Source: Christensenellaceae bacterium (GTDB lineage Bacteria; Bacillota; Clostridia; Christensenellales; Christensenellaceae). From it: a stretch of DNA of 64,000 nucleotides. Shown here in pieces: positions 23,035 through 32,748 of this stretch. The position numbers and the translations under genes are program-made. The notes below the pieces were generated by a model. It ran no database searches, was not told where the DNA came from, and saw only the letters and a program-made list of their open reading frames with translations. The stretch spans positions 310,001 through 374,000 of the forward strand of contig AP025580.1 of NCBI GenBank assembly GCA_022846035.1, given 5' to 3'. Within the stretch, counting starts at the first letter, position 1, and each line of letters begins with the position of its first letter.

Positions 23035-23292
23035 ATGGATAAAAAAGAATTTGAAAAAAGACTGGGCGCTCTTCCACAAGAAGAGCCGGACGAAATAGAC
23101 AGTATGATGCTGAAAGCGGCGGAGGAAAGCAGGGGCGGAGAAATGAATCTTGAGGACTTTAAAAGCCTGATGGATTACAGCGGAAATATTTCCCTGCGCG
23201 TACCAAGAAGTCTTCATAAGGAGCTTGCAGAGGCGGCGAAAGTAGAAGGCGTGAGCCTGAATCAGTATGCGCTTTATAAATTGAGCCATTAA
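23035..23292 (+). CDS. Ribbon-helix-helix antitoxin for the RelE-type toxin
   Basis: 85 aa. ATG 23035 follows GAGGTG. An acidic N-terminal half should contact the toxin. The C-terminal NISLRVPRSLHKELAEAAKVE, then GVSLNQYALYKLS, is a HicB/CopG-like ribbon-helix-helix. The gene follows the toxin by ten bases. Confidence 0.8.
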   Translation: MDKKEFEKRLGALPQEEPDEIDSMMLKAAEESRGGEMNLEDFKSLMDYSGNISLRVPRSLHKELAEAAKVEGVSLNQYALYKLSH

Positions 23293-23402
23293 AAGTTGGC
23301 ACTGGGCGTTCAAAATGTAGGTTATAATAGTAGTGTAGAATTATGTGCAAAGCGTCATTCTTGCGGGAGTGGCGTTTTTGTTTTGTCAAAAAGGGTGAAG
23401 CT

Positions 23403-23627
23403 ATGGATATTTACAACATGAGCCATTGCAGGGATTTGACTGCCGCTATAGCGATTAGCAGGGCGGACAGGAGAAAGACGGTCGCGTTTGTGGTGCGCGG
23501 CGGCAGTTACTGCATTGGGGAAGTATACAGGCTCGAATGGAAGAATGGGGTGCTTGATATATGGAAGATAACAAAGGCGGAAGGCCGCTTAAATTTAAGA
23601 GCGCAAAAGATCTCGAAAAAAAGATAG
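23403..23627 (+). CDS. Hypothetical small phage protein before terminase
   Basis: 74 aa, start ATG 23403 after AGGGTGAAG. It has LTAAIAISRADRRKTVAFVVRGG and a basic tail (KISKKR). Its last 67 bases overlap the terminase small subunit in another frame. No family recognised. Confidence 0.5.
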   Translation: MDIYNMSHCRDLTAAIAISRADRRKTVAFVVRGGSYCIGEVYRLEWKNGVLDIWKITKAEGRLNLRAQKISKKR

Positions 23628-23941
23628 GGGAATATTTCGATCGGTGCGAGAAGAAAGGAATGCCGTTTACCATGAGCGGGCTTGCGAACGGTCTCGACGT
23701 GGACCGAAAAACGCTTCTTAATTATGGAGAACGGGAGGAGTTTTTCCCCACTATAAAAAGAGCGCGGCAAAAAGTAGAGCAATGGTGGGAAGAACGGCTT
23801 GCGAATCCTGCGGCGACAGGAGCCATTTTTAATCTGAAAAATAATTTCGACTGGAAAGACAAGACCGAACAAAGCATTAACGTATCAGGGAAGATGTCTT
23901 TAGAGGGAAAGCTGCGAGAAGTGATGGGGGACAAGTTTTAG
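23561..23941 (+). CDS. terS: Terminase small subunit
   Basis: 126 aa. GGRPLKFKSAKDLEKKIGEYFDRCEK begins the HTH DNA-recognition domain of small terminases, followed by LDVDRKTLLNYGE and a C-terminal oligomerisation part (NPAATGAIFNLKNNFDWKD). It recognises the packaging site and works with the large subunit encoded six bases downstream. Confidence 0.88.
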   Translation: MEDNKGGRPLKFKSAKDLEKKIGEYFDRCEKKGMPFTMSGLANGLDVDRKTLLNYGEREEFFPTIKRARQKVEQWWEERLANPAATGAIFNLKNNFDWKDKTEQSINVSGKMSLEGKLREVMGDKF

Positions 23942-23946
23942 CGGGC

Positions 23947-25551
23947 ATGGCGATCAACACAAAGGCTTTTATCGAAAAATTTTTAAAGATTAAGGATAAA
24001 AAGGCTAATATCATAGACTTTAAGCTGAATCCCGCGCAGTGCAAGCTGTACGACGCGATAGCAAGGCAATATGCGGAAGGAAAACCCGTGCGCGCAATCA
24101 TCTTAAAGGCGCGGCAGATGGGGTTTTCAACGCTGGCGGAAGCCATGATATACAAAGACTCCGCTACGCATCCTAACGTGGCGAGCGGTATCGTGGCACA
24201 TGAATCTGTCGCTACCACGAACCTTTTCACGATGTCAAAGAGGTACCACGATACTTTAGACGAGGATTTAAGGCCGTCTCTTAAGGCAAGTAACGCCAGG
24301 GAACTGATTTTTGACCATGCGGACGGCGCGAGCTCTATCAAATGTATGACGGCGGGAAACGACAGTATCGGACGGTCTGATACATTTCAAAACCTGCACA
24401 TTTCCGAATATGCTTACTGGAATGGAAACAAGGAAGAAACGCTCACAGGACTTTTGCAGGCGGTACCGCACGAGAGGAACACGATGGTAATCATTGAATC
24501 CACGGCAAACGGGTACGATGACTTTAAAGATTTATGGGATAGGGCGGTAGCTGGCGAGAGTGATTTTGTACCGGTTTTCTGCGCATGGTGGGAACATGGG
24601 GAGTATACGCTGCCGGCTGCTGGGATTGTCCTTACCGAAGAAGAACGGCGTTTAAAAGACGCGTACCATCTGACGGATGGGCAGCTTGCATGGCGGCGGT
24701 GGTGCATCAAGAACAATTGCGGCGGAAACAAAGACCTTTTCGCCCAGGAGTATCCCGCATGCCCTGAGGAAGCGTTTTTGATGAGCGGGCGACCTGTTTT
24801 TGACAACGAAAAAATCATGCGGCGTTTGTCAGAGCTTACTGCGCCGGAGGAAATCAGTTTCCGCTATACATGGCATGACGCGGACAGCGAAGATTATATC
24901 GAGAGTTATGAGGTGGGCAACGGAAAAGATATTCGCATCTATGAGTGCCCGAAAACTGGCGTGCCGTACGTGATCGGCGCAGATACCAAAGGCGAGGGAA
25001 GGGACTATTACGCAGCGACGGTGATCGATAACATCACGGGAAAAAGGGTAGCTACGCTGCATATGCGCTCGGACCACTCTAAGCCGTATACACATCAGTT
25101 GTATTGTTTGGGAAAGTATTACAACGACGCCTTAATCGGCGTGGAGATGAACTTTAACACGGGGCCGATAGAGGAATTGCAGCGCCTGAAATACCCGCGC
25201 CAGTATATGCGCAGGACGTACGACAGCAGGGATAAGAAAGAACAAAAAAAATATGGGTGGAAAACAGACGGAAACACGCGGCCCCTTATCATCGACAGGG
25301 AGATTGACTGCTTAAGCAATCATATAGAACTGTTTAACGACGCCGCTATGCTGCGCGAATGTATCACGTTTGTTTACGACGAAAACGGGAGGCCGGACGC
25401 GATCAGTGGAAAACACGATGATCTTTTGTTTTCCGATATGATTGCAAACGAGATCAGGACGCAGCAACGCGCTCATATGAAAGAGGAACCGCCTGCGGAG
25501 ATCGCGCGTTACGAAAGAGACTTGGGCGACTTTTTGGAATATGGAGAGTGA
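23947..25551 (+). CDS. terL: Terminase large subunit (packaging ATPase/nuclease)
   Basis: 534 aa. The ATPase domain has the Walker A variant LKARQMGFSTL (about 56-66) and Walker B NLHISEYAYW. The C-terminal half carries the RNase H-like nuclease (YVIGADTKGEGRDYYAATVID and KHDDLLFSDMI, with Asp residues as metal ligands). It pumps DNA through the portal and makes headful or site-specific cuts. It is intact in length. Confidence 0.93.
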   Translation: MAINTKAFIEKFLKIKDKKANIIDFKLNPAQCKLYDAIARQYAEGKPVRAIILKARQMGFSTLAEAMIYKDSATHPNVASGIVAHESVATTNLFTMSKRYHDTLDEDLRPSLKASNARELIFDHADGASSIKCMTAGNDSIGRSDTFQNLHISEYAYWNGNKEETLTGLLQAVPHERNTMVIIESTANGYDDFKDLWDRAVAGESDFVPVFCAWWEHGEYTLPAAGIVLTEEERRLKDAYHLTDGQLAWRRWCIKNNCGGNKDLFAQEYPACPEEAFLMSGRPVFDNEKIMRRLSELTAPEEISFRYTWHDADSEDYIESYEVGNGKDIRIYECPKTGVPYVIGADTKGEGRDYYAATVIDNITGKRVATLHMRSDHSKPYTHQLYCLGKYYNDALIGVEMNFNTGPIEELQRLKYPRQYMRRTYDSRDKKEQKKYGWKTDGNTRPLIIDREIDCLSNHIELFNDAAMLRECITFVYDENGRPDAISGKHDDLLFSDMIANEIRTQQRAHMKEEPPAEIARYERDLGDFLEYGE

Positions 25552-25553
25552 CG

Positions 25554-25766
25554 ATGGACGTACTGCATTTAATAGCGTTGTTTGCGGCGTTTGTGCTGGG
25601 GGCATGGATACGCAAACCGTTTGTGATTAGAAAAAAAGAAGAAAAGAAAGAGGCTGCACGCTCAGGCGCTCTGCAGCCGGACAGGATGGATATTCAAATG
25701 CAAAATCTTTTAGGGTACGGGATGCCTGACTATCGGCAGAAAGAATTAAACGATGATGAGGATTAA
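25554..25766 (+). CDS. Small membrane-anchored phage protein
   Basis: 70 aa. ATG 25554 follows GGAGAG. One N-terminal membrane segment (LHLIALFAAFVLGAWI) precedes a basic stretch and a soluble acidic tail. It overlaps the portal gene by 14 bases. Function unknown. Confidence 0.55.
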   Translation: MDVLHLIALFAAFVLGAWIRKPFVIRKKEEKKEAARSGALQPDRMDIQMQNLLGYGMPDYRQKELNDDED

Positions 25767-27528
25767 ACAAACGGCGAGCGAGGTATGGGGCGAATACCAG
25801 CGCGGGATTGAATACAAGACTGGGATCGGCCTATATGATACGGTAAAACGCAACGAGAATTTTTTCAACGGCAAGCAATGGGAGGGCGTAAAGGCTCCTG
25901 AACTGCCAAAACCCGTCTTTAATTTTTTAAAACCTGTTGTAAATTACTATAACGCTATGCTTATTTCGGACGATATTGCGGCGAATATAGAGGTTATGGA
26001 CAGTACGGGCGGTAACATGGATATGCAGATCGATATTCCGAAAATTATATCGACGGAGATTGACAATATCATGGAACGGGCAAACGTCCGTTTCAAAAAC
26101 CGCAAGATGATCCGTAACTGCGCGGTGGACGGCGACGGATGTTTTTATATCTGGTTTGATCCGGACGCGCCGACAGGCTTTGAATACAAGGGCGAGATTA
26201 AGGTAGACCTGATCGACAACACAAATATATATTTTGGCGATCCGTCAAATAGCGAGCCGCAGGAGCAGCCGTACATCATCCTTGCATACAGGCGGCTGAC
26301 ATCGCAGGTGCGCGAAGAGGCAAAAAAATACGGCGTTGACCCGCAGTCGATTGTTGCGGATAACGAATCGCAGTATATGAATTCTGACAGGGACAATGAA
26401 AACGAGTATACGACCGTGTTGCTTAAGCTTTGGAAGGAAGAGGGCACGGTATGGATGATGAAATCCACGGAGAGCGTAGAGCTTGTATCGCGTACTGACA
26501 CGGGATATAGGCTATATCCTGTAGGGTTTATGAACTGGGAGGGCGTAAAAAATTCTTATCACGGAGTATCTCCCATTACCGCAGCTATTCCAAACCAGAT
26601 ATTTGTTAACAAGTTGTATGCAATGGCGATGATCCAGATGCAAAACGGAGCCTTTCCGAAAGTTATTTACGACAGCTCAAAAATTACGAAGTGGGACGGG
26701 AGAGCGGGACGTGATATTCCAGTGGAAGGAAGCGTGACCGACGCAATTTTTAACGCATGGCGGCCTCCCGACATGAGCGGGTATGTGTCGCAGATGATTG
26801 ATTCTACGATCAGGTACAGCAAGGACCTGATGGGCGCCAGCGACGCGGCGCTGGGGAATGTGAAGCCGGACAATACGTCGGCGATCGTCGCGGTACAAAA
26901 AGCGGCGGGTATGCCGCTCGATTTGCAGCGAATGGATTTTTACAATTTCGTAGAGAGTGTGATTCGCATTTTCATTGATATAATGCGGGTAAACTATGGC
27001 CTTAGAAATATTACGCTTACGGACGAAGAAGGCGCGCATACCGTGATGTTCGACTATTCCGCCCTGAACAATTATGTACTGCGTTTGAAAATCGATATTG
27101 GACAGGCGGCGTACTGGTCTGAGCTTACGCAGGTACAGACACTGGACAACCTGATGGACAGGAAGATATTGCCGGACGCGCTCACATACCTTGAAAGCCT
27201 GCCGGACGGGTACGTAAAAAATAAGAAAGACATTATCGAAAAAATCAAACAGGTAATGCAAATACAAACGATGCAGGAAACGGCGGCGCAGGATGTAGCC
27301 TTGATGCAGGAAAGGCCGCCCTTGCAGGAGCTTAAGACGCAGGACGGACTTACGGACAGCCAGATCGCAGACATTGCAGTACAGCTTATGGAAAAAACGG
27401 GCGGCGAAGCGATGCGGATTGTCGAGGCGATGCAAATCGCGGAAGCAGACAAAGAGCGCGTCGCAAAAGCGTATGAGGAATTAAAGAACGGGGGAAGCGG
27501 AGATGCTTTGCAGCAAATGCGGAAATGA
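25753..27528 (+). CDS. Portal protein (P22-like podovirus type)
   Basis: 591 aa. KQWEGVKAPELPKPVFNFLKPVV and the following YNAMLISDD are typical of P22-type portals. The middle (LWKEEGTVWMMKST, then WEGVKNSYHGVSPITAAIPNQIFVN) and the DNTSAIVAVQKAAGMPLDLQRM helix support this. The dodecameric ring is the DNA channel at the head vertex. A long helical C-terminus resembles a barrel region. Confidence 0.85.
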   Translation: MMRIKQTASEVWGEYQRGIEYKTGIGLYDTVKRNENFFNGKQWEGVKAPELPKPVFNFLKPVVNYYNAMLISDDIAANIEVMDSTGGNMDMQIDIPKIISTEIDNIMERANVRFKNRKMIRNCAVDGDGCFYIWFDPDAPTGFEYKGEIKVDLIDNTNIYFGDPSNSEPQEQPYIILAYRRLTSQVREEAKKYGVDPQSIVADNESQYMNSDRDNENEYTTVLLKLWKEEGTVWMMKSTESVELVSRTDTGYRLYPVGFMNWEGVKNSYHGVSPITAAIPNQIFVNKLYAMAMIQMQNGAFPKVIYDSSKITKWDGRAGRDIPVEGSVTDAIFNAWRPPDMSGYVSQMIDSTIRYSKDLMGASDAALGNVKPDNTSAIVAVQKAAGMPLDLQRMDFYNFVESVIRIFIDIMRVNYGLRNITLTDEEGAHTVMFDYSALNNYVLRLKIDIGQAAYWSELTQVQTLDNLMDRKILPDALTYLESLPDGYVKNKKDIIEKIKQVMQIQTMQETAAQDVALMQERPPLQELKTQDGLTDSQIADIAVQLMEKTGGEAMRIVEAMQIAEADKERVAKAYEELKNGGSGDALQQMRK

Positions 27529-27688
27529 TATGAAGGTACGCGGGGGGCGCTATGAAGTGAGCGGGGATAAGTCCGCACAGACGCAGACAAAGGTTACGTA
27601 TATAATGACGCTGGAGTGCGTGAACCAAAGCTGCCCCGAAAGAGGAAAAACGATCGAAATCGCGCAGGATGTAAAGCTGGGTACTTAG
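27503..27688 (+). CDS. Small zinc-ribbon protein overlapping the portal end
   Basis: 61 aa. CSKCG near the N-terminus and CVNQSCPERGK later supply four Cys for one zinc. It overlaps the portal gene by 26 bases in another frame. The role is unknown. Confidence 0.6.
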   Translation: MLCSKCGNDMKVRGGRYEVSGDKSAQTQTKVTYIMTLECVNQSCPERGKTIEIAQDVKLGT

Positions 27689-27743
27689 GCAAAAAGGGAA
27701 ACCTTTGCATAAATAAAAAAATTTTACGGAGGAAACGTAAACG

Positions 27744-28481
27744 ATGGAAGAAAACATGATGCAGTCGGAGGAAACGGCGGCAACGGACGCGGCCGCGCTC
27801 TCTGATTTTGAAGCGGGTTTTGCGGACGAAGAGGAAACGGGCGCCGAGGAAACGATTGACACGCCCGAGGAAACGCAGGCGGAGGAAACGCAGGCAGAAG
27901 AAAAGGAAGATCCGGACATCCCAGCGATTTCTGTAGACGGCAGGAAGTATACGAGCGAAGATGTAAAAGCGTTGCTTGAAAGGAAGCCGGAATTTCCGGA
28001 CACGCTAAAAGCGTTGGCGCACAGAGCGGGCATGAGCGTGCAGGAGTACCTGCAAGCTGTAGAGGACGCTTCCGAAAAGCAAAAAATGGATGCGCGCATA
28101 TCGCAGCTATTAGAGCAGGGCATGGAAGAAAGCCTTGCGCAGTATGTGGCGGACGTTGAGCGGCAAAACGAACGGCTGCGCGCTGAGCAGAAGGCAGGCA
28201 GCGAGCGCGAGAAGTCGCGCGCGGAATTCCAGAAACACATAGAGGAATTTGACCGGCTATATCCAGATGTGAAAGAACTGCCGCCCGAAGTAACGGACGA
28301 TATTACGAAGACGGGAGCGACGCCCGCGGCCGCATACCAACGGTATTTGATACGAAAGCAGGAAAAGGAGCTTAAGATGCTCCGGCAGGAAAAGAAGAAC
28401 AGGGAAACAACCCCAGGGAACGTGAACGGGCGCTCTGACGTTGTGACCGATCCGTTCCTTTTGGAATTTATGAAAGATTGA
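27744..28481 (+). CDS. Scaffold protein
   Basis: 245 aa. The first 60 residues are very acidic (EEETGAEETIDTPEETQAEE), followed by a long coiled coil (ARISQLLEQGMEESLAQYVAD, ERQNERLRAEQK). Position between portal and major capsid, and composition, fit a head assembly scaffold. It starts after GGAGG. Confidence 0.75.
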   Translation: MEENMMQSEETAATDAAALSDFEAGFADEEETGAEETIDTPEETQAEETQAEEKEDPDIPAISVDGRKYTSEDVKALLERKPEFPDTLKALAHRAGMSVQEYLQAVEDASEKQKMDARISQLLEQGMEESLAQYVADVERQNERLRAEQKAGSEREKSRAEFQKHIEEFDRLYPDVKELPPEVTDDITKTGATPAAAYQRYLIRKQEKELKMLRQEKKNRETTPGNVNGRSDVVTDPFLLEFMKD

Positions 28482-28494
28482 GAGGGAAAAGAAA

Positions 28495-29550
28495 ATGGCA
28501 GATATTAATTTAGCAAGTAAATATAGCGGAAAGATCGCTGAAAAATTTACAAAGAACTCTTTTGTGGCGGGGAACGCGTCTACAGACTACGACTTTTCCG
28601 GCGTAAAGTCGATCACGATTTACACGCCGCAGACAGTCGAATTAAACGACTACGTGCGAAGCGGACAGAACCGTTACGGAACGCCGGTTGAGATGGGCGA
28701 TTCCATACAGGAATTAGAGCTTTCGCAGGACAAGGGATTTTCACTGACTATCGACAGGGGAAATAACTTAGACCAGATGAACACAAAGGGCGGCGCAAAA
28801 ATGCTCAAGATGCAGATCAAGGAGCGGGTCGTGCCTACGATGGATAAATACGCGCTTTCAAAATGGTCGCATCTTGCGGGCACAATTGCGCCTCTTAGCG
28901 CGGCGCCGACGGCTGACACGATTGTAGAAAAAATATTTGATGGCGCAAAGACCCTTGATAATTTACTGGTGCCGGATGAAGACCGCATCCTGTACCTGCC
29001 GACCACGTATTATAATTTGCTGCGGCTTTCAAAGCAGTTTCTGGCGGTGGACAATCTCGCGGAAAAAGCGCTTTCCAAAGGCTATGTCGGCATGGTAGCA
29101 GACATGAAGGTCATCAAAATACCCGATTCGTATATTCCGGAAAACGCATACTTCTTGATTACGTACAAAGGATCTGTGCTGATGCCGAACAAGATTAAAA
29201 AGGCGAAGCTTACGTCTGATCCGCCTGGAATCGATGGAGATTTGCTCGAGGGACGCAACTACTACGACGCGTTTGTCCTTTCCGCAAAGGCGGGCGGCGT
29301 TTATCTGGCGGCAGATTCCGCGTATGTGGTGGCGTCTCCGGCGATTTCGATTGCAAGCCACAGCGCGACGATCACGGCGGTATCCGGCGTAACGTTCAAG
29401 TATACGGTGGATGGCAGCGATCCGAGGTATTCTAAAACGGCGCAAACATACTCCGGTGCAGTTACGACGACTGCGGGGACGGTATTTAAGGCGTTTGGGC
29501 AGGCGAGCGGGAAATTCCCGTCAGGCGTATCTACGGCCACGGATGCGTAA
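28495..29550 (+). CDS. Major capsid protein with C-terminal Ig-like (CHB_HEX_C-like) domain
   Basis: 351 aa. Residues about 1-280 form the coat (YSGKIAEKFTKNSFVAGNASTD, DKGFSLTIDRGNNLDQM, then LYLPTTYYNLLRL). Residues about 285-351 (ASHSATITAVSGVTFKYTVDGSDP, then AVTTTAGTVFKAFGQASG) match the chitobiase C-terminal beta-sandwich pattern. An attached sandwich domain would project from the capsid surface and could bind polysaccharide. The gene is intact and well spaced after the scaffold. Confidence 0.82.
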   Translation: MADINLASKYSGKIAEKFTKNSFVAGNASTDYDFSGVKSITIYTPQTVELNDYVRSGQNRYGTPVEMGDSIQELELSQDKGFSLTIDRGNNLDQMNTKGGAKMLKMQIKERVVPTMDKYALSKWSHLAGTIAPLSAAPTADTIVEKIFDGAKTLDNLLVPDEDRILYLPTTYYNLLRLSKQFLAVDNLAEKALSKGYVGMVADMKVIKIPDSYIPENAYFLITYKGSVLMPNKIKKAKLTSDPPGIDGDLLEGRNYYDAFVLSAKAGGVYLAADSAYVVASPAISIASHSATITAVSGVTFKYTVDGSDPRYSKTAQTYSGAVTTTAGTVFKAFGQASGKFPSGVSTATDA

Positions 29551-29606
29551 CTTAAGGGCTTAATGGGGGGGGAATAATCCCCCTCCATTATTTTTAGGAG
29601 ATTGGT

Positions 29607-29768
29607 ATGGAAAAGTATATTCGCGGGAACAGGGAGATCAGCAAGGAAGAATTTGAGGCGACAAAGGCATGCCTGAGCGTGGCGGACGTTGAGCGGGAAA
29701 GAAAAGCGATGGCAATGCCGCAGCGCGCGAGGCAAGCAAACGGCGCAAAAAGCAGGGCGAGGCGATAA
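29607..29768 (+). CDS. Small basic phage protein between capsid and connector
   Basis: 53 aa from ATG 29607 after TAGGAG. It reads MEKYIRGNREISKEEFEATK with an Arg/Ala-rich end. It lies where P22-like phages may have small head proteins. No family recognised. The next gene starts three bases after its stop. Confidence 0.5.
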   Translation: MEKYIRGNREISKEEFEATKACLSVADVERERKAMAMPQRARQANGAKSRARR

Positions 29769-29771
29769 AGG

Positions 29772-30146
29772 ATGACGGCACAGGAGATTTTTAACACGGC
29801 GGTAACGTTTATGTTCGGGGAACAAACCGACAGGCCGGACTATCAACCATTCTGGCTGGATACGCTGAATTATATGCTGGCGGAAAACTTCAGGACAAAT
29901 AATGCATTGCGACAGCGCCGTGGAAAAGAAAAGATGGAATCCCCGCCGCTTTTAACCGGAATGGAAGATTTGGTTGACTATGAATGGGAATTTACACGGC
30001 AGATTTTGCCGATGGGATGCGCCGGATATATTTTCACAGAGGATTCGCCTGGCATTGCGACGGCGTACAAGAACAAATACGAAAACGAACGCAGCCGGAT
30101 TTTGCAGGCGGATTATGTAAATTCCGTTGCGGAAGAGGAAGAATAA
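29772..30146 (+). CDS. Head-tail connector / tail accessory protein (gp4-like by position)
   Basis: 124 aa. MTAQEIFNTAVTFMFGEQTD and YEWEFTRQILPMGCAGYIFTED, with an acidic helical tail, resemble small connector proteins that bind beneath the portal. The call rests mainly on position between the coat and the stabilisation protein. The next gene starts directly after its stop. Confidence 0.6.
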   Translation: MTAQEIFNTAVTFMFGEQTDRPDYQPFWLDTLNYMLAENFRTNNALRQRRGKEKMESPPLLTGMEDLVDYEWEFTRQILPMGCAGYIFTEDSPGIATAYKNKYENERSRILQADYVNSVAEEEE

Positions 30147-32001
30147 ATGTATCAGGAGAAAGCGCCGGAGGCGGCGGACGTATATAAAAAATCATACCGC
30201 GATTTTAAAGGCGTCGACCTGACATCCGCAGTGACGGAGGTAGACGACGCGCGCAGCCCGTATGCGCCGAATATGATCGCCGACATGGCAGGATTTCCGC
30301 AAAAGCGCACGGGATATACTGTTCTGGCAACACTAGACGGACGGATCAACGGGATACACCGGTACATCATGGCTGACGGCACGAAGAAGCTCGCGCTGCA
30401 CGCAGGTACGGTATTGTACGACTTTACCTCCGCAGGGGCGGAGAGCATCAGGACAGGACTTAATGATGCGCGAAGCTGGAGCTTTGTATATTCCGGTAAG
30501 CTGTATATTCTGGATGGTAAAAACTATGTGGTATGGGACGGGGCGAGCGTTGCGGATGTTATGGACAATGCGTATATTCCGACAACCGCGATTTCCATGC
30601 CTCCGGAGGGCGGGGGCACGGATTACGAACCGGTAAACCTGCTGCAAAGCAGGCGTATCAACAGCTTTTTGGGGAAAGCGGGAGCGACGCAATACCGGCT
30701 TGACGCAGAAGGAATAGACGCGGTAACCAAAGTGGAAGTGATGAACGCTTCCGGCATATTTGTAGAAGTTGCAGCGTATACGGCTGATCTGCAAAAAGGG
30801 ATTGTTACGTTTGCGACGGCGCCTGGGGACACCCCCCGTTACCGGTGAGGATAATGTCAGGATTACATTTCAAAAAGAGATAACGGGCTATGCGGACAGG
30901 ATCAAAAAATGCAGGATCGCCGCCATGTATGGAATTGGGAACGATACGCGCGTATTTGTGTCCGGCAACCCGAATTACCGTAATTATGACTGGTGGTGCA
31001 CTGCGCTGCGGGCAGATTATTTCCCTGACGTTAATTACAACATCGTGGGCAGCGAAGCGGGCGCGATCATGGGCTATTTGAAGCAGTACGACGACCTTGT
31101 TATTGTAAAGGAGCAAAGCGGACAGGATGCAAGTGTGTTTTTGCGCAGCGCGACGCTTAGTGATAAAAACGAAGCGGCTTTTATCACCAAGCAGGGATTG
31201 GCTGGCGTAGGCGCGTGTTCCATGTATGGGTTTGCAACCCTTGTAGACGATAATATTTTTCTTTCAAAAGACGGCGTATACGGTATGGATACCTCGTCCG
31301 TCACCCAGCAGAAAACCACACAGATCAGGAGCTATTACGTGAACGCTTCCTTAACGAAAGAAGCCGGTCTTGACGAGGCGGTATGCTGCGTGAACGACGG
31401 CTACTTTTATTTATTCATAAACGGGCATGTATATGTTGCGGATTCGCGGCAAAAGAACATTAACCCGTCAAAATCATTCGGGTACGAATGGTATTACTGG
31501 ACGGATATTCCTGCGCGCGTAGTAGCGGTGATTGATGGGTGCATCTGGTTCGGCGCAAAAGACGGGCGAGTATGCGCATTCAAGACGGAGCTTACGGACG
31601 GAATGGACGCGTATTCCGATAATGGGCGTGCAATCGCCGCCGCGTGGGCGACTAAAATGGATCGGCTTTCAGACAGCGCGGTTTACAAAAAGATCACCAA
31701 AACCGGAACGGGAGTTGTGGTCAAACCATTTGCGAAGACGGACGGAACGATCTGTTATATGACGGATGGCGAGCAGGAAGTAAAAGAATACGCGATGTCC
31801 ACGATCTTTGATTTTGACAACGTGGACTTTGACAATTTCAATTTCGGCATGCTTCCTAATCCGTTGTTCGTACCCGCAAGGAAGAAAAAGCGTAAGGCGA
31901 AGATGTGGCAGATGATTGTCAAAAACTCTGCGGTGAACAGCGCATTCGGACTTTATGAAATCCGCGTCAATTATGAGCTTTGCGGATTTATCAAGAGATA
32001 G
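30147..32001 (+). pseudogene. Tail stabilisation protein (P22 gp10-like), frameshifted at a C6 run
   Basis: The first frame (30147-30848) gives 233 aa ending at DLQKGIVTFATAPGDTPRYR. The second frame resumes with PPVTGEDNVRITFQKEITGY and runs to 32001. The two parts join smoothly if one C of the CCCCCC run at about 30833-30838 is removed, giving a protein near 617 aa. Motifs such as ARSPYAPNMIADMAGFPQKRTGY and the beta-propeller-like VFVSGNPNYRNYDWW are typical of phage stabilisation proteins. It is either a true mutation, a base-count error, or programmed +1 frameshifting at proline codons. Confidence 0.78.
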
Positions 32002-32010
32002 GGGGATAAT

Positions 32011-32727
32011 ATGGCGGTTAATTGGGAAGATATTTTTAATCAGAAATGGGCGGAAGGACAAAGCGGTTACGAAGAGCAGAAAAAGGCATATGAAGACGCG
32101 CATCGGGGAGAACAGGCGGCGATCGACGCGCAACTGAAAGCGAGCACGGACAAGATCGCGCAGACGCGGGACGAAGCGCTTAGGCAGGCATATATCAGCA
32201 AGCGGCAAAACGAGAAAACGATGCCGTCTCTTTTGGCGGCAAACGGAATGACGGGCGGCGCGAACGAAACGTCCGTGGCAAGCCTTCTGCGCAATTACCA
32301 GAATGCCAGGAACGCGGCAAACAATTCGTATGCGTCCAGCGAAAAGGACCTCAGGACGAATTACGATACGAACACGGCGACGCTGGGCAGCAGATACGCT
32401 AATTTGCTTGCTCAGTTGCAGCAAAAGCGGCGGGATGACGCGATTGCGCAGGCGCAATTTGCGTATAACGCGCAGGTAGAGAAAGAAAAACAGGAGGAAG
32501 AAAAGCGCAGGTGGGAGGCTGAAATGGCATTCCGCAAGCAGCAGATCGGCGGAAGTTCATCCGGCGGCGGTTATTCGAGCGGCTCAGGTGGCGGAGGTGG
32601 ATATACGAATCCGAACACTACAAATGCGGGCACAAAAGGATATGGCGGGTATACTAGCCCGTACAAGCCGACTTCGAAATATGATAAATCGTATGCTGAT
32701 TCGGTATACGGAAACAAGTGGAGATAA
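32011..32727 (+). CDS. Coiled-coil virion protein, possible ejection protein
   Basis: 238 aa. A long charged coiled coil (about 15-190) is followed by a Gly/Ser/Tyr-rich low-complexity tail. The last residues, KSYADSVYGNKW, recur as QSYADAVYANKY near residue 64 of the next protein. It occupies the place of P22 gp7-like ejection proteins. It starts ten bases after the stabilisation gene. Confidence 0.6.
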   Translation: MAVNWEDIFNQKWAEGQSGYEEQKKAYEDAHRGEQAAIDAQLKASTDKIAQTRDEALRQAYISKRQNEKTMPSLLAANGMTGGANETSVASLLRNYQNARNAANNSYASSEKDLRTNYDTNTATLGSRYANLLAQLQQKRRDDAIAQAQFAYNAQVEKEKQEEEKRRWEAEMAFRKQQIGGSSSGGGYSSGSGGGGGYTNPNTTNAGTKGYGGYTSPYKPTSKYDKSYADSVYGNKWR

Positions 32728-32748
32728 CAGGAAACGGGAGCTTTTGAT

